Source: Neoceratodus forsteri (Eukaryota > Chordata > Ceratodontiformes > Ceratodontidae). Taken from it: a DNA stretch of 64,000 nucleotides. Under the pieces are notes generated by a model, which did not search any database, was not told where the DNA came from, and was given only the letters and a program-made list of their open reading frames with translations. Both the position numbers and the translations under genes were made by a program. Positions 23,819 through 34,059 of this stretch are shown here, piece after piece (position 1 is the first letter of the stretch; the number at the start of each line of letters is the position of its first letter). The stretch is taken from contig CM057456.1 of NCBI GenBank assembly GCA_016271365.2, forward strand, positions 1,392,229,501 through 1,392,293,500. Direction: 5' to 3'.

Positions 23819-26800
23819 TGGAGCACCGGAAAACCAAGCTGCCTGACCCTGCCAGCTGCTGCAAGGTACAGAGTGTGTCTGTGTATAACTTCAAGTTGTT
23901 CAATTTTATCTGCCACATCTTACTTGCTCTCTACCTCCCTGTCTTTGCACTTTAATTCATTTTCAGTTGTCAGAGTGCAGTTGATTTTTTATTTTGTAAT
24001 CACAGTTTCTGTGCATTAGCATTTATTTGTACCTGTATGTTAAGACTCGTATTACAAGAGCCTCGATTCTTTTGTGATCAAACAGATTTTGTTAATAGAC
24101 GTTTACCTGTTACCTGCACTTTCAGAAGCACATTTCAAGTCAGCCTCTGCTACTAGATCTCTGTGTGATCAGTGTTAGCCCACCCTTTCTCTATCAGTTT
24201 AAATCCTGTGTTCAGTTTACCTGTTCTCCCTAGTTTAATGCTCTTTTCTGCTGACTGGCATCCTCAGTGCTCTCTCCCTCGGGATGCCATTACCTCTCCC
24301 ACTGTGCGCGCATGCGCAGTGTGAGTTCTACCCTCCTCTGCTGCACTGTTCTCCATTTTCCTGCTGCATAATTCTTTTCTTTGTGTGTCAACGCTCCCCT
24401 TTTACTCACCCCATCTCCTTTATCCACAGGGTTTACAAGCTACAGCTCCACACAAACGGAGCACTGGAAAACCAAGCTGCCTGACCCTTGCCAGCTGCTG
24501 CAAGGTGCAGAGTGTGTCTATACTAGCCCATCACTACTTAACATCCTGTCCATTTACATCCCCCCTCGGGACCAGCTTAGTGGCCTCAATATGGTCCTAG
24601 ATTACCTAGAAGGCCTGCTGCGACATTCTGAGACAGTAGTGATGGGAGACTTTAACATCAGTTGGTTAGCACCAGAAGCAGATCCCTACAAAGACTCCAT
24701 TGCAGCCTGTGATATTGTCCAACTTGTAACTGCTCCCATGAGGTTTAATCTTAGAACAGGAAGCAGTTCTCTCCTTGACCTAATACGTACATCCCACCCA
24801 CAAAGACTCTCCGGCATCACAGTTCTCCCCGAATCAATGAGCGATCACTCTCCCATTATATATCACTGATCGAATAAGGCTCCCAAACCACCATCTAAAG
24901 TTTCCTACCAATGTTCTCTAAAAAAAAGAAAGCCAACTCAACCAATTCCAAGACTTCCTTGCACACTGTGACTGGTCCCCCATTTACACCTCCAGCTCCA
25001 TCAAGCATGCACTAAACTATTTCATCTTGCAATTCAATAAGACCTGTGATATTTTTGCCCCCTATGTAAAAAAAAAAGGACGAAGGTTTTCAAACATTTG
25101 GATAACCTCTAACCTATTACATTTGATGTAAGTTGGGGACAACTTTTGGCACCGCGTACGTGCCTCTGGTAAACAAGTGGACTTGCAACTCTATAGAGCT
25201 GCCAGAAACTCTGACATGCATGAAATCCATAGTTCCAAAGCTGCTTATTTCAAGAGAGAGCTCTCAAACACTTGGGGCAACAGCTGGAGCTTCTGGGATA
25301 GGGTTAAAGATCACACTGGCAAGCCTAACAAATCATCCTCCACAATGCTTGAAGTAAATGGTGTCACTACACGCGACCCTAAACAAGTTGCAGACACATT
25401 CAATACTGCTTTCACTGATCTCACTGACGTTCTTCCCCCAGACTTCTTTGAAGTAACTGATGATTTCAACCCCCCACTTCAGCTGTCCCCCTCCTGCACC
25501 CCCCCATCTTTTACTTCAGATGAATCACACTAACGGCGTCCAGAAAATACGTACAAAATGGTCTAGGTAAATCCAGATTTAGTGGTGACTCTTGATTCGA
25601 AGCTCCTAAACCTCTCACTTGATGTAGTACTAAAGCCCCAGACCAAAATTCTAAACCTCTCTCTCATTAAGGCAGTTCCCTCAACTGTGGAAGGCTGCTA
25701 TTGTCACTCCAGTGCACAAAGGAGGGGTTAGATCATTGCAGTCAAACTATCATCCTATTTCCATCCTTCCTCCTCTCTCTAAGGCCCTCGAGTGGATAGG
25801 ATCAGATCAGCTGACTGAATGTCTATCCAAATACAACATACAATGTTCGTAACAGCATGGATTTAGAAAGGCGCACAGCACGACCACTGCCCTCCTTGAG
25901 TACATTGACTTCATTCATAAGGCCTTTGATCATGGCCACATAGTAGGGTCGATTTACATTAACCTTACAATGGCATTCAACATCGTAAATCACCTCCTTC
26001 ATCTGCAGTCACTCCTGCCCCTCGGTCTCTCTTCTGAGGTCACCTGCTGGTTCAAAAGGGAAGAACGCAACAAGTCAAGATCAATAACTCCTTATCAAAC
26101 AGTCTTCCTGTGCACTCTGGGGTCCCACAAGAGTCCATTCTCAGTTTGTTACTCTTCAGTCTGTTCTTAAATAACCTCCCCAAAGCCATTTCCAACAACA
26201 TGGTCCTCTATGCTGACGATGTGGTCCTTTTCTCTAGCCACTCTGACACCCACCTTGTCGCAGTTGACCTACAATCTGACTTTACGGTGGTTGAGTCCTG
26301 GTTTGTGTACCACAAACTGCTTATGAACTACAAAAAAAAACAAGGTTATGCTCTTCTCAAGCCTCCAGAGCAAGCACAAAACTACCAGCCTAACTATACA
26401 TGATAACCAACACCAACTAAACTTGTTCATGAATTCAAATACCTTGGTATTACATTAGATAGCTCCCTCCCTTATTCATCGCATGTCAACCTAATTTCCG
26501 GGATGGTGAATTCTAGGCTAATGATCCTCTATCAGCACTGTTACTGCCTGATATCTGAGGCTCTCAGAATTGCTGTGGCTTGCTCAGTCTTGTCCATTAT
26601 CAACTATGGACTAATGATTTATGGGGCAGCCACTGACACCACCCTTAAACTTCTCTGTCACTCTTAACAGAGCCTGTAGGCTCATATCTGGTGCTGACAG
26701 ATGCACACATACTTGTGATAGCTACAAACAGACTAATTGGCTGCACCTAAAAGCAAGGGTCACCTACCAAACCTGTTTACTGACAAAGAGATTTGCCTCG

Positions 26801-27480
26801 GCCTAACTCTTCCGGCCATCCTGCCGCTTCTAACCCCGTCTCAAAACCAGTGCAGCACACGAAGTGCATCCAGGCAGCTGTTCCATGTCCCGTGGTTTCA
26901 GACCTCCCAGGCCCAGCGAAGTTTGAGCTGTAGAGCACCCGTGTCACTGAATACCCTCCCACCTGAAGTTGGGTCTGAATCTAAACTAGGCACTTTCAGA
27001 GCCAAACTCCACCAACACCTCACTGCCCTCTGTACAGTACATATGACTGTACTCTCTAACTTTGGCACCCTACTGCTTCCCATGAATTTTTCACATCTAC
27101 CTGCTCTCTATCACTCTGTTTTCTACCTTTCTACCTCATGCTTGCCGCTCTACACTGCTTATCTTCTCCTTCTCCTTGTCTCTCTCTTCCTCACCTGTTG
27201 CCCCTTTCCCAACATCTTTTCTCTCCATCCCTCCCTCGCCTCCCTTCTGCGATTCCCCCTCTCCCCTACCCCCGGTCCTTTCCCGTAAACCTCTTCTCTG
27301 ACAATGTCCTCCGGTGACTGCGATTATTATCTTGTTTGTTAACTCACTGTACATGTAATTTACTGTATATTGTATATGAATTGTATCTTGTAATCTATGT
27401 TATTGACACAGAACCTTTGTAAATGAACCTCTGGCTCAAAGGTACTTGTAAACCTAGCTCTCAATAAAATAAATGAAAAA
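23819..27480 (+). mobile_element. L2-type LINE (L2-c), sense, nested in CR1-d
   Basis: An L2 copy of a different subfamily from L2-a and L2-d. It has a non-coding head (23819-24500), an endonuclease (VVMGDFNISWLAPEADPYKD at 24381-24869, then SMSDHSPIIYH), a linker (25177-25533), an RT with NNMVLYADDVVLFSS (26110-26403), and a C-terminal part (26621-27288). The 3' tail ends CTCAATAAAATAAATGAAAA at about 27480. Numerous stops separate the frames. CR1-d coding sequence lies directly on both sides. Confidence 0.85.
23820..24518 (+). repeat. Direct repeat of ~60 bp in the L2-c head
   Basis: The block starting GGAGCACCGGAAAACCAAGC at 23820 recurs at 24458 with only a few changes (GGAGCACTGGAAAACCAAGC), and both run on through GCTGCCTGACCCT and CAGAGTGTGTCT. 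The copies are 638 bp apart. They could be monomers of a repeated 5' untranslated promoter region, or the trace of two L2 heads joined. Confidence 0.7.
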
Positions 27481-28622
27481 AATAACATTGAAGACTGAGG
27501 CTAAGAAGCTTGCCAGTGGGCCCTAAAGTAGTAAGATGGGTTGAGAGTGGCTGGATAATAGGAATCAGAGGGTGGTGGTAAATGGCATCCACTCTGGAGA
27601 GGGCAGAATGACCAGTGTGGTGCTACAGGGGTCAGTAAGGGCCCAGTCCTCTTCAATGTCTATATAAGAGACATTGCAGAAGGACTGGAAGGGAAGGAAT
27701 GCCTGTTTATGAATGATACAAAAATCTGCAATAGAGCAGACACACCAGGGTGGGTGGAAAGAATGAGTGATCTTAAAAAGCTGGAAGAATGGTCATGGGT
27801 TTGGCAGCTGGGCTTCAATGCAGAAAAGTGCAAAATCATGCACTTGCACAGAAATATGGGGGCAACATATCAACGGGGAGGAGAAGTTCTAGCAGTTACA
27901 AAGCAGGAAAGGGACCTGGAGGTAATCATTTTTGATTACCTGATGGTAGCTAAACAGTGTGACAAGGCAGTGGGAAAGGCTAGCAGGATGCTCAGATGCA
28001 TAGACAGGGGTATCACCAGCAGAAAGAGGGAGATAATACTCCTGTATAGATCACTAGTGAGACCATACCTTGAATACTGTGTCCAATTCTGGAGGCCCCA
28101 CCTCCGAAAGACATAGGGTAAAGGCGGTACAAAGGAGGGCAACCAAAATGGTGCAGGGCCTGCATCAGAAGCCCTACAAAGAAAGGCATATGGAATTAAA
28201 TATCTATTCCCTAGAAGAAAGGAGGAAAAGAGGGGGATATGATAGAAACAGTCAAATATCTCACGGGTATAAACAAAGTACAGCAAGGGAGCATTTTCCA
28301 GAGAAAAAGATGCTTGAGGACAAGGGGTCACACTATGAAGCTGGAGGATTGGGAGGCTGAGCGGAAATGTGAGTAAGTCCTTCTTCTTGGAAAGGTTAGT
28401 GGAAGCTTGGAATAGCCTCCCAGTGGAGGTGGTGGGGGCTAAAACAGTTACAGGATTCAAGAATACATGGGATAGGCACAAGGGGAACTTAGAAGTAAGG
28501 TGGGGCGGGGTGTGCAAACTGGAGACTGTGTAGAATCTGCGGTGGCACTGTAAGTAGGGGAAAATAGGGCAGACTAGGTGGGCCAAGAGGTCCTTATCTG
28601 CCGACAACTTCTTTGTTTCTGC

Positions 28623-31300
28623 TGTATGACTGAATCATGTAGTCCACTGATTCTGTCCCCAGAGCTTTTAGATCTCTACTTCCACTGGAATGAACTGGTC
28701 TGTTTCACAGCTGCTGTTTTCGAATTTCATTTCTGCAACATTTGTAGGCTTTTTTAAAAAATTTCTTCAAAGATGTTGATTCTCCTGTGACTCTTCATGT
28801 GCACCTTTGGCCCTGGCTTGCTGCTCAATGAACCAAAAGGTGTGTGATTTGCAGGTTGTCCATCACTGACAGCCATTACACCTACAGTAACTGTTTGGAA
28901 ATCTCCCATGTTGTGGACCACTGCTAGCAGTGCCAAGCCAAGCTCCCACAGGCAAGCGAGGATCATTGACACTGGTGTTCAAGGGGAAGATAGGGTTTGT
29001 GCAAGCTTTTGTTGGGGACCATTGAGGATGACAGTGATCCCCAAATCTTTGAAGATCTCCCAGGGTTGGATCTGTTGACTATTGAGGAGGAGTGGTTGGT
29101 GGATAATCCAGCTGCTTATAAGTGCCAGGAGGGATTTTGTGAATTCTTGTTTTCCCCTTAGTCATTCAAAGCTGAGTAGCCTCCTAGTCACCATAGGCAC
29201 AAGCCAATGGAAAATTGCTGCTGGTCAAGAAAGCACTGTCAACGAAGGGACTGCTTACATTCTTCATTTCCTAGGGGCCCTCAAGGTCAGCCACCATCTA
29301 AGGAGCTTAACTGCCTATGAATCCTGTTGGTCTACAGATGAAGGCCTTGATGCTGGTCAGACTGTCAGCCGAGCCATCAGGCTGGGAAGTAATGGCTCCA
29401 CTGAGGGAGAAGAATCTTCTCTTTTGCAGACCTCTGTGATAATGACTGTTGTACCTGAGTCAAGAGGGATTGGTTCTGTTGAGCTCTTGATCAGACCTCC
29501 CGAGGTTCAGCTTCCTCTGGGTTTTCCAACCTCAAGGCTGCCACTAGTCTGCCTAATGCTGATTGACCTTCCCCAGTGGAGAAGCCAGTGTCTTTGGAAC
29601 CAGCTCCACTCTGATAAGACCATCTGCATTCAAAGTCAGGTTCTTGATCTTGCTCTCAACATTGACAGTGTCAGTGATAGTTTTTGTCCAGCTCATCATC
29701 CTTATCATTAAGTTCCCATTTTCAGAATATCAGGCCAGTGTAACTGCAGGTAGGAGAAGGCCACTTGGCACAATTGGCCTGTGGGGTATTTACCCAGAGT
29801 TAAGGTCAACTAATGCAATCAATTGGACCAGCAGGCCATGACTGCGCCAACCCCAGTTGTGTACCTAATGACACCACCTTCAGCATTGGCTGTGGCACCT
29901 GTGTGGTTCATTCTGCTCTATCCCCCACCACTGCAGCCCAGCAGAAACAAAGGATTACAGCCCTTGAATGGGACTTTCAGATATCCTTTCAGTGGTGCTT
30001 GCCTCAGTGAAACAGGTGGTTATTTTTCTGAGTCGGTATCCAGGACTGCTGTACCCAGATTTGGATTAGTCATCTTTTTGTGTGACATCCTGACCATGAA
30101 ATGGAAGCCTTCTGACTGAGATGCCTGCCTCAGGGGACCATTCACCATTCCTCCTTAACTACATTGCTACAGAGAATATCCATGTCTATGGACACTTCCC
30201 TGCAGGAAGTCCAGAAGAGGGAAACCTACCCACCGATGGACATCTCAGAAAGGGATGCCACATAAGGAGTGGTCTCCAGTGCTCCTGATTTGCTGTATTC
30301 CACACTCAGTATATCAGAACACTCAGCTTCTGGCCCTGACCCATATCACAGAATGGAACAGAGGTATGTAGCCCCTATGGGGGGGGGGGCTCTCCTGATT
30401 TATGGAATGCCCCTTTCCAGAAAGTTTGGGAGGGGACAATGTTTTCCACAAGACTAAATTTCCTAGAGAGTCAGATAAACCCCCATACAAGGAGATCAAG
30501 AGAAAGTACCACTTTTTCATAGAATGTATGCAGCAATGTCCTTGGACATTTGTCAGGCTGGCTATGCAGTGGCTATGATGACTAGGTATATTCATTAGTT
30601 GTTTTGACAACTCTCTGACCTGTTACCTCTCCGGCTGGAGGATAGCCAGCAAAACCTAATAAACATCTGGGGCATGATGTTTTCATGGCCAAGCACCAGT
30701 TGAAATTGGTCCTCAATTCAGCCCACATGTCAGCTAAGGCCACGACAGCTGAAGTCTCCATACAGCACTGAGTATGGCCATAGTCGTTGCTGGGGTGGGG
30801 GGGTGTTGGTATGGTTCGATAGAACCCCCCTTTTGAAATTCCCCTTTTTTTTCATTATTTGTAAAATGTTTTCATCATTTCTGTTTATTTTGTGACTGTC
30901 ACAGAGTGCTTATGCACACAGGATGAACCCCAGCACTTTCTCTCTGCATGCACCCCCCCCCATCTGCAGTTAATCAGCTTCCTCAGTGCCAGTAAGACGA
31001 CTGGAGCTGCTTTTTGAGTCTTTCTCAGCACTGTCCCCCTATGGCCGGCTGACCAATTGCAGCTCATGTCAGCATCATGAATGTGAACGGAATACAGCAT
31101 GGCTGCTGCCCACAATTCACACTGTCAGCTGGCACTCAAGGAAGATGGAGCATGGCAGCAGGCTCAGAGACGACATCTCCAGGAGAGAAAAAAAAAGTAG
31201 AGGACATCAACTTATAATATTTTCAGTCACCGGCAGATACATTTTGCTGGCCACAATTGCCAAACGTGTCCCTTAATAACTGTATATCAAGGGATAGGAT
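28623..31300. other. Unassigned; possible very old DIRS-like gag remnant
   Basis: No intact gene. The + strand between 28960 and 30780 reads in short pieces that recall DIRS gag, for example EDLPGLDLLTIEEEWL near 29050, LWNAPFQKVWEGT near 30400 and MAKHQLKLVLNSAHMSAKAT near 30690-30750. The last is comparable in layout to the gag piece LLADKQLLVKVIKDQGQVLVK in the DIRS at 36.6 kb. The resemblance is weak and no terminal repeats were found. A 209-codon frame at 29082-29711 overlaps this and shows no domain. Confidence 0.3.
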
Positions 31301-32069
31301 GTGCAGAACTGGACAAAGGAGCTTTTCAGGTGGGTGGGCTGAAGATTTAGAAATAAATTACTTAAATCCTCCTCTATACAAAAAGCAAAGTTGTCATGTT
31401 TCATATGTCTGTTTTAACTTTTAATAAGTTAAGCAAAAGTGGTACCACAGTGGAGAGGCAATGCAAGTGTTTGGAAGGGACTGGCCGGGATCTACCCTGC
31501 CACCTCATTAATTGCGCTGTTCAGAGAGGTCTTCACTGTGGTCCCATATTTATTGACATTCAGTTCCACTTTTGTCTGTGCTATCTGTGCCAGACGCAGT
31601 TAAAACAAATATGTTGTGATAAGCATTTTATCCAGATGATCACGTTTGTTTGTTTGTTTGTTTGTTGAAATTTGTTGACCCGGTAAGCCCACTAGGCCTA
31701 GAAGTCCCTTTTTCATGGGTGGGGGGTGGGGGGATACAGATGGTAAGCAACTGAAATTGAACCAGATTAAGCTGTTGGTGGTATTTTTAGTGAATGAGTG
31801 TCAGTAGCATGACATTTGTTACTGCAGTTCAGTGTTATGAACATACCCACTATACTTTTGGAAGTATGGTGGGGGTGGAGGTAGGGGGGGTAGGCATTTA
31901 GGAGATGGTAACTTTGCACTGGGAATCCCCGCCACTGTCCAATTACCTTTCTCCTCACTCCCATTGCCATGCCTACCACATTGGAGAATGGAGTAGAGGC
32001 AACAAGTGTAGTACCCAATACTGAACTAAGAATTATGTTACAGATTTTTTTTCAAGCAGGGTGCTCGGT
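31301..32069. other. Unassigned intron sequence with a small TTTG repeat
   Basis: A (GTTT)n run lies at 31644-31666. The rest shows no repeat family or gene that I recognise. Confidence 0.4.
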
Positions 32070-32757
32070 ATAGAAACATAGACAGTGATGGCAGAAAAAG
32101 ACAGAGGTCCATCCAGTCTGCCCAAGTTCCCTATAATCCCTGGAACCAATCGTTTCTCCAGGATACTAACCCTCCCTGTCCTCTCTCTATTCTCCTCCTT
32201 GGTCCTGTTGCCCTCAGTAACCATTATTCCCTTCATTATGTCCCAGCCCTGCTTGAATCATCTGACTGTTTTTGCACCCACCAATTCAGTTGACGGACTG
32301 CTCCAAAGTTCCACCACCCTTTCCGTAAAGCAGTACTTCCTCACATCTCTCCAGAACTTACGTCCTGTTAATTTCCATTCGGGTCCATGTGACCATGAAT
32401 TGGTACCCAGGCTAAACAGTACCCCACAGTTCACTTTGTTAATTCCTTTAAGGAACTTGAAGGTCTCTGTCACATCTCCCCTCTCCTTACTGTTCTCCAA
32501 TGAGTACATATTTAGTGCCTTGAGGCGCTCCTCATTGGATCTGCCCTGCTGTCCCTGAATCATTTTAGTTACTCTGTGCTGCACTGTCTCCAACCTATCT
32601 CTGTTCTTTCTGAGGTGAGGACTCCAGAACTGGGCACAGTATTCTAGGTGAGGCCTCACCAGGGATCTGTAGAGGGGAAATATTATCTCCTTTCTTCTGC
32701 CATCAGTACCCCTACCGATACATCCCAGCATCCTACTAGCCTTGCTATAGGCCATGT
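32070..32757 (-). mobile_element. CR1 3' fragment (CR1-e), antisense
   Basis: It begins with TAGAAACATAGACAGTGATG and carries only the C-terminal part of ORF2. A 165-codon minus-strand frame (32258-32755) reads KASRMLGCIGRG, then PHLEYCAQFWSPHLRKNRDR and ends at ELVGAKTVR. The frame is open through the whole fragment, but the protein is missing the RT catalytic region and endonuclease. It is 5'-truncated at about 32757. Confidence 0.87.
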
Positions 32758-33706
32758 TGCACTGACTGTATTGCTTACATGGTATATTGAGTTGGGGAGG
32801 GTGGGGGTTATAGCAAGGGGTAGAGGGAGCTCAGATATGAGTTATATGGGCTTAAAATAAGCCACAAAAGTGCACCACAGAGCATACTGAGCCTATGGTT
32901 TCTGGGGACATACTATATCTGAGACAATGCCTTTGGTGTACATAGTAGTAGCATCTTGTTGCCCTCTGGTACTGAATACATATATGTATTCACCCTGCAG
33001 CCAGCCAGATAATAATTTTGCTTAGAGCAAGGGGTGTAAGAGGTCTCAGATATGACATCTTTAGCTTCAAAATAAGCCCTAAATTCACCACATGGCTTCT
33101 GGGGTCCTGGCGGCGCTGAGACCCACAGCTTTTTTTAAAAGGTTGCAGACTGCATGAAAAGGACCCTCCTTGTGAAAATCCTGGCAACGGCCCTGGTGGC
33201 TGTACCTTTCTCCCTGTATGCAAGAAATACAGCAGGGGGGTAGATCTTTCCTTTGCAGGGAAGACCCATTTGGGCCAGGATCAAAGGGCATCTGACTAGG
33301 TTTGAGAAGGTAAACATGATTCTAGGCTTTGGTTAGCTATGCTAAATAGACCAATAAGCTACGCATGCAGAGTGGGGGCTCCTTTCATGGTCCCTATGTG
33401 GTGCCACAACAGTAAGAGAGGCAGCAGTTTCAACAGTACCTCCTGGTCAAGTCTTTTAACCCCAAGACTGGACAAAACTTGAGTGACGGTGGTGGGGGCA
33501 TTGCCCCCAGTGGTTAGGCTTTCAGGTCCTCCTTCAGTGTCAAAACATGGTGGATGAGGAGCCCCATCCCCTCCCTGCAGCAGTTCTTAATGCAGCTGCA
33601 ACTCGGGGGCAAAACTCTCTCACTTCATCCCCCAGTGGTCTGCAATTACTTTGGACAGATGGGTCCCAAAAGTGATAAGTTCAGGTTGTCTTTGGAATTC
33701 AAGATT
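32758..33706. other. Unassigned, with a degenerate direct repeat and a small DIRS-like piece
   Basis: A block with TCAGATATGAGTTATATGGG, AAAATAAGCC and GGTTTCTGGGG at 32830-32902 is repeated in the same direction at 33049-33107, about 220 bp apart. GAATACATATATGTATTC at 32975-32992 is a perfect palindrome between them. The part at 33640-33706 (CTGCAATTACTTTGGACAG) resembles the DIRS RT start at 37225 and may be the edge of another DIRS copy. No gene is supported. Confidence 0.4.
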
Positions 33707-33777
33707 CTAGGGACGTGGATAGGGTTCACATATCTACACTTCCGGCAGTTCTTCCTTAAGAGCCGAGTCACTGGCAG
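33707..33777 (+). repeat. DIRS left terminal repeat
   Basis: It starts ATTCTAGGGACGTGGATA and runs to CCGGCAGTTCTTCCTTAAG. Its reverse complement matches 43779-43848 (CTTAAGAAAGAACTGCC, then GATGTGAACC, then CTAGAAC). It also matches, inverted, part of the internal complementary region at 42825-42880. Confidence 0.75.
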
Positions 33778-33986
33778 TATAGGCTGGAGCTTAGAGTAGT
33801 GAGCTGTGAATGAGCTTGGTACATTCAGCAGACAAATATGGGTTTGATTCCCACAGCCTCCACTTGCATACTGTGTGACTCTGACAAACTCACGTAACCT
33901 CCCCAGTGCTCCCTGGTCACCCTTGAAAACAGGCACATGTGCCTAGTGGGCCTTACCTGGTTACCCAAGAATATATATAAAGTAAA
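33778..33986 (+). mobile_element. tRNA-derived, MIR-like SINE inside the DIRS left end
   Basis: It has a box A-like region (TAGAGTAGTGAGCTGTGAA), a box B-like TGGGTTTGATTCCCACAG, and a MIR-style core ending in TGTGTGACTCTGACAAACTC and CGTAACCTCCC. The tail is TATATATAAAGTAAAAAAA. It separates the left terminal repeat of the DIRS from its next internal block at 33987. Confidence 0.7.
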
Positions 33987-34059
33987 AAAAAGTAGCTCCT
34001 CCCACCATGCAGGTGGTACAGCCCTTGGTTCCTCCCTGTGATATCAGATCTTCCTTTCC

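Larger units (their letters stand above)
21850..28622 (+). mobile_element. CR1 LINE (CR1-d), sense, split by L2-c
   Basis: The only large CR1 on the + strand. Its left part (about 21850-23818) holds the 5' region, the endonuclease (LVATIETWCSENQDW at 22120-22368; VILVGDFNLPDVDWS at 22444-22926) and the first half of RT (VDKAMGLDGVHPRLLREL at 23310-23600; YLDFSKAFDTIPQ at 23749). The frame breaks just after the FDTIP motif at 23818 and continues at about 27481-28622 with the rest of RT (WQLGFNAEKCKIMHLHRN), the C-terminal region and the 3' end near TTCTTTGTTTCTG. L2-c occupies the gap. The endonuclease frame has a stop at about 22366 and the RT several frameshifts, so it is inactive. The left boundary is approximate. 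Confidence 0.85.

Noticed and set aside
29082..29711. A 209-codon open frame
   Set aside because: No start context, splice structure or domain supports a gene, and the flanks look like decayed transposon.
31644..31666. (GTTT)n run as a possible direct-repeat array or CRISPR-like unit
   Set aside because: It is a simple microsatellite, and vertebrate DNA does not carry CRISPR arrays.
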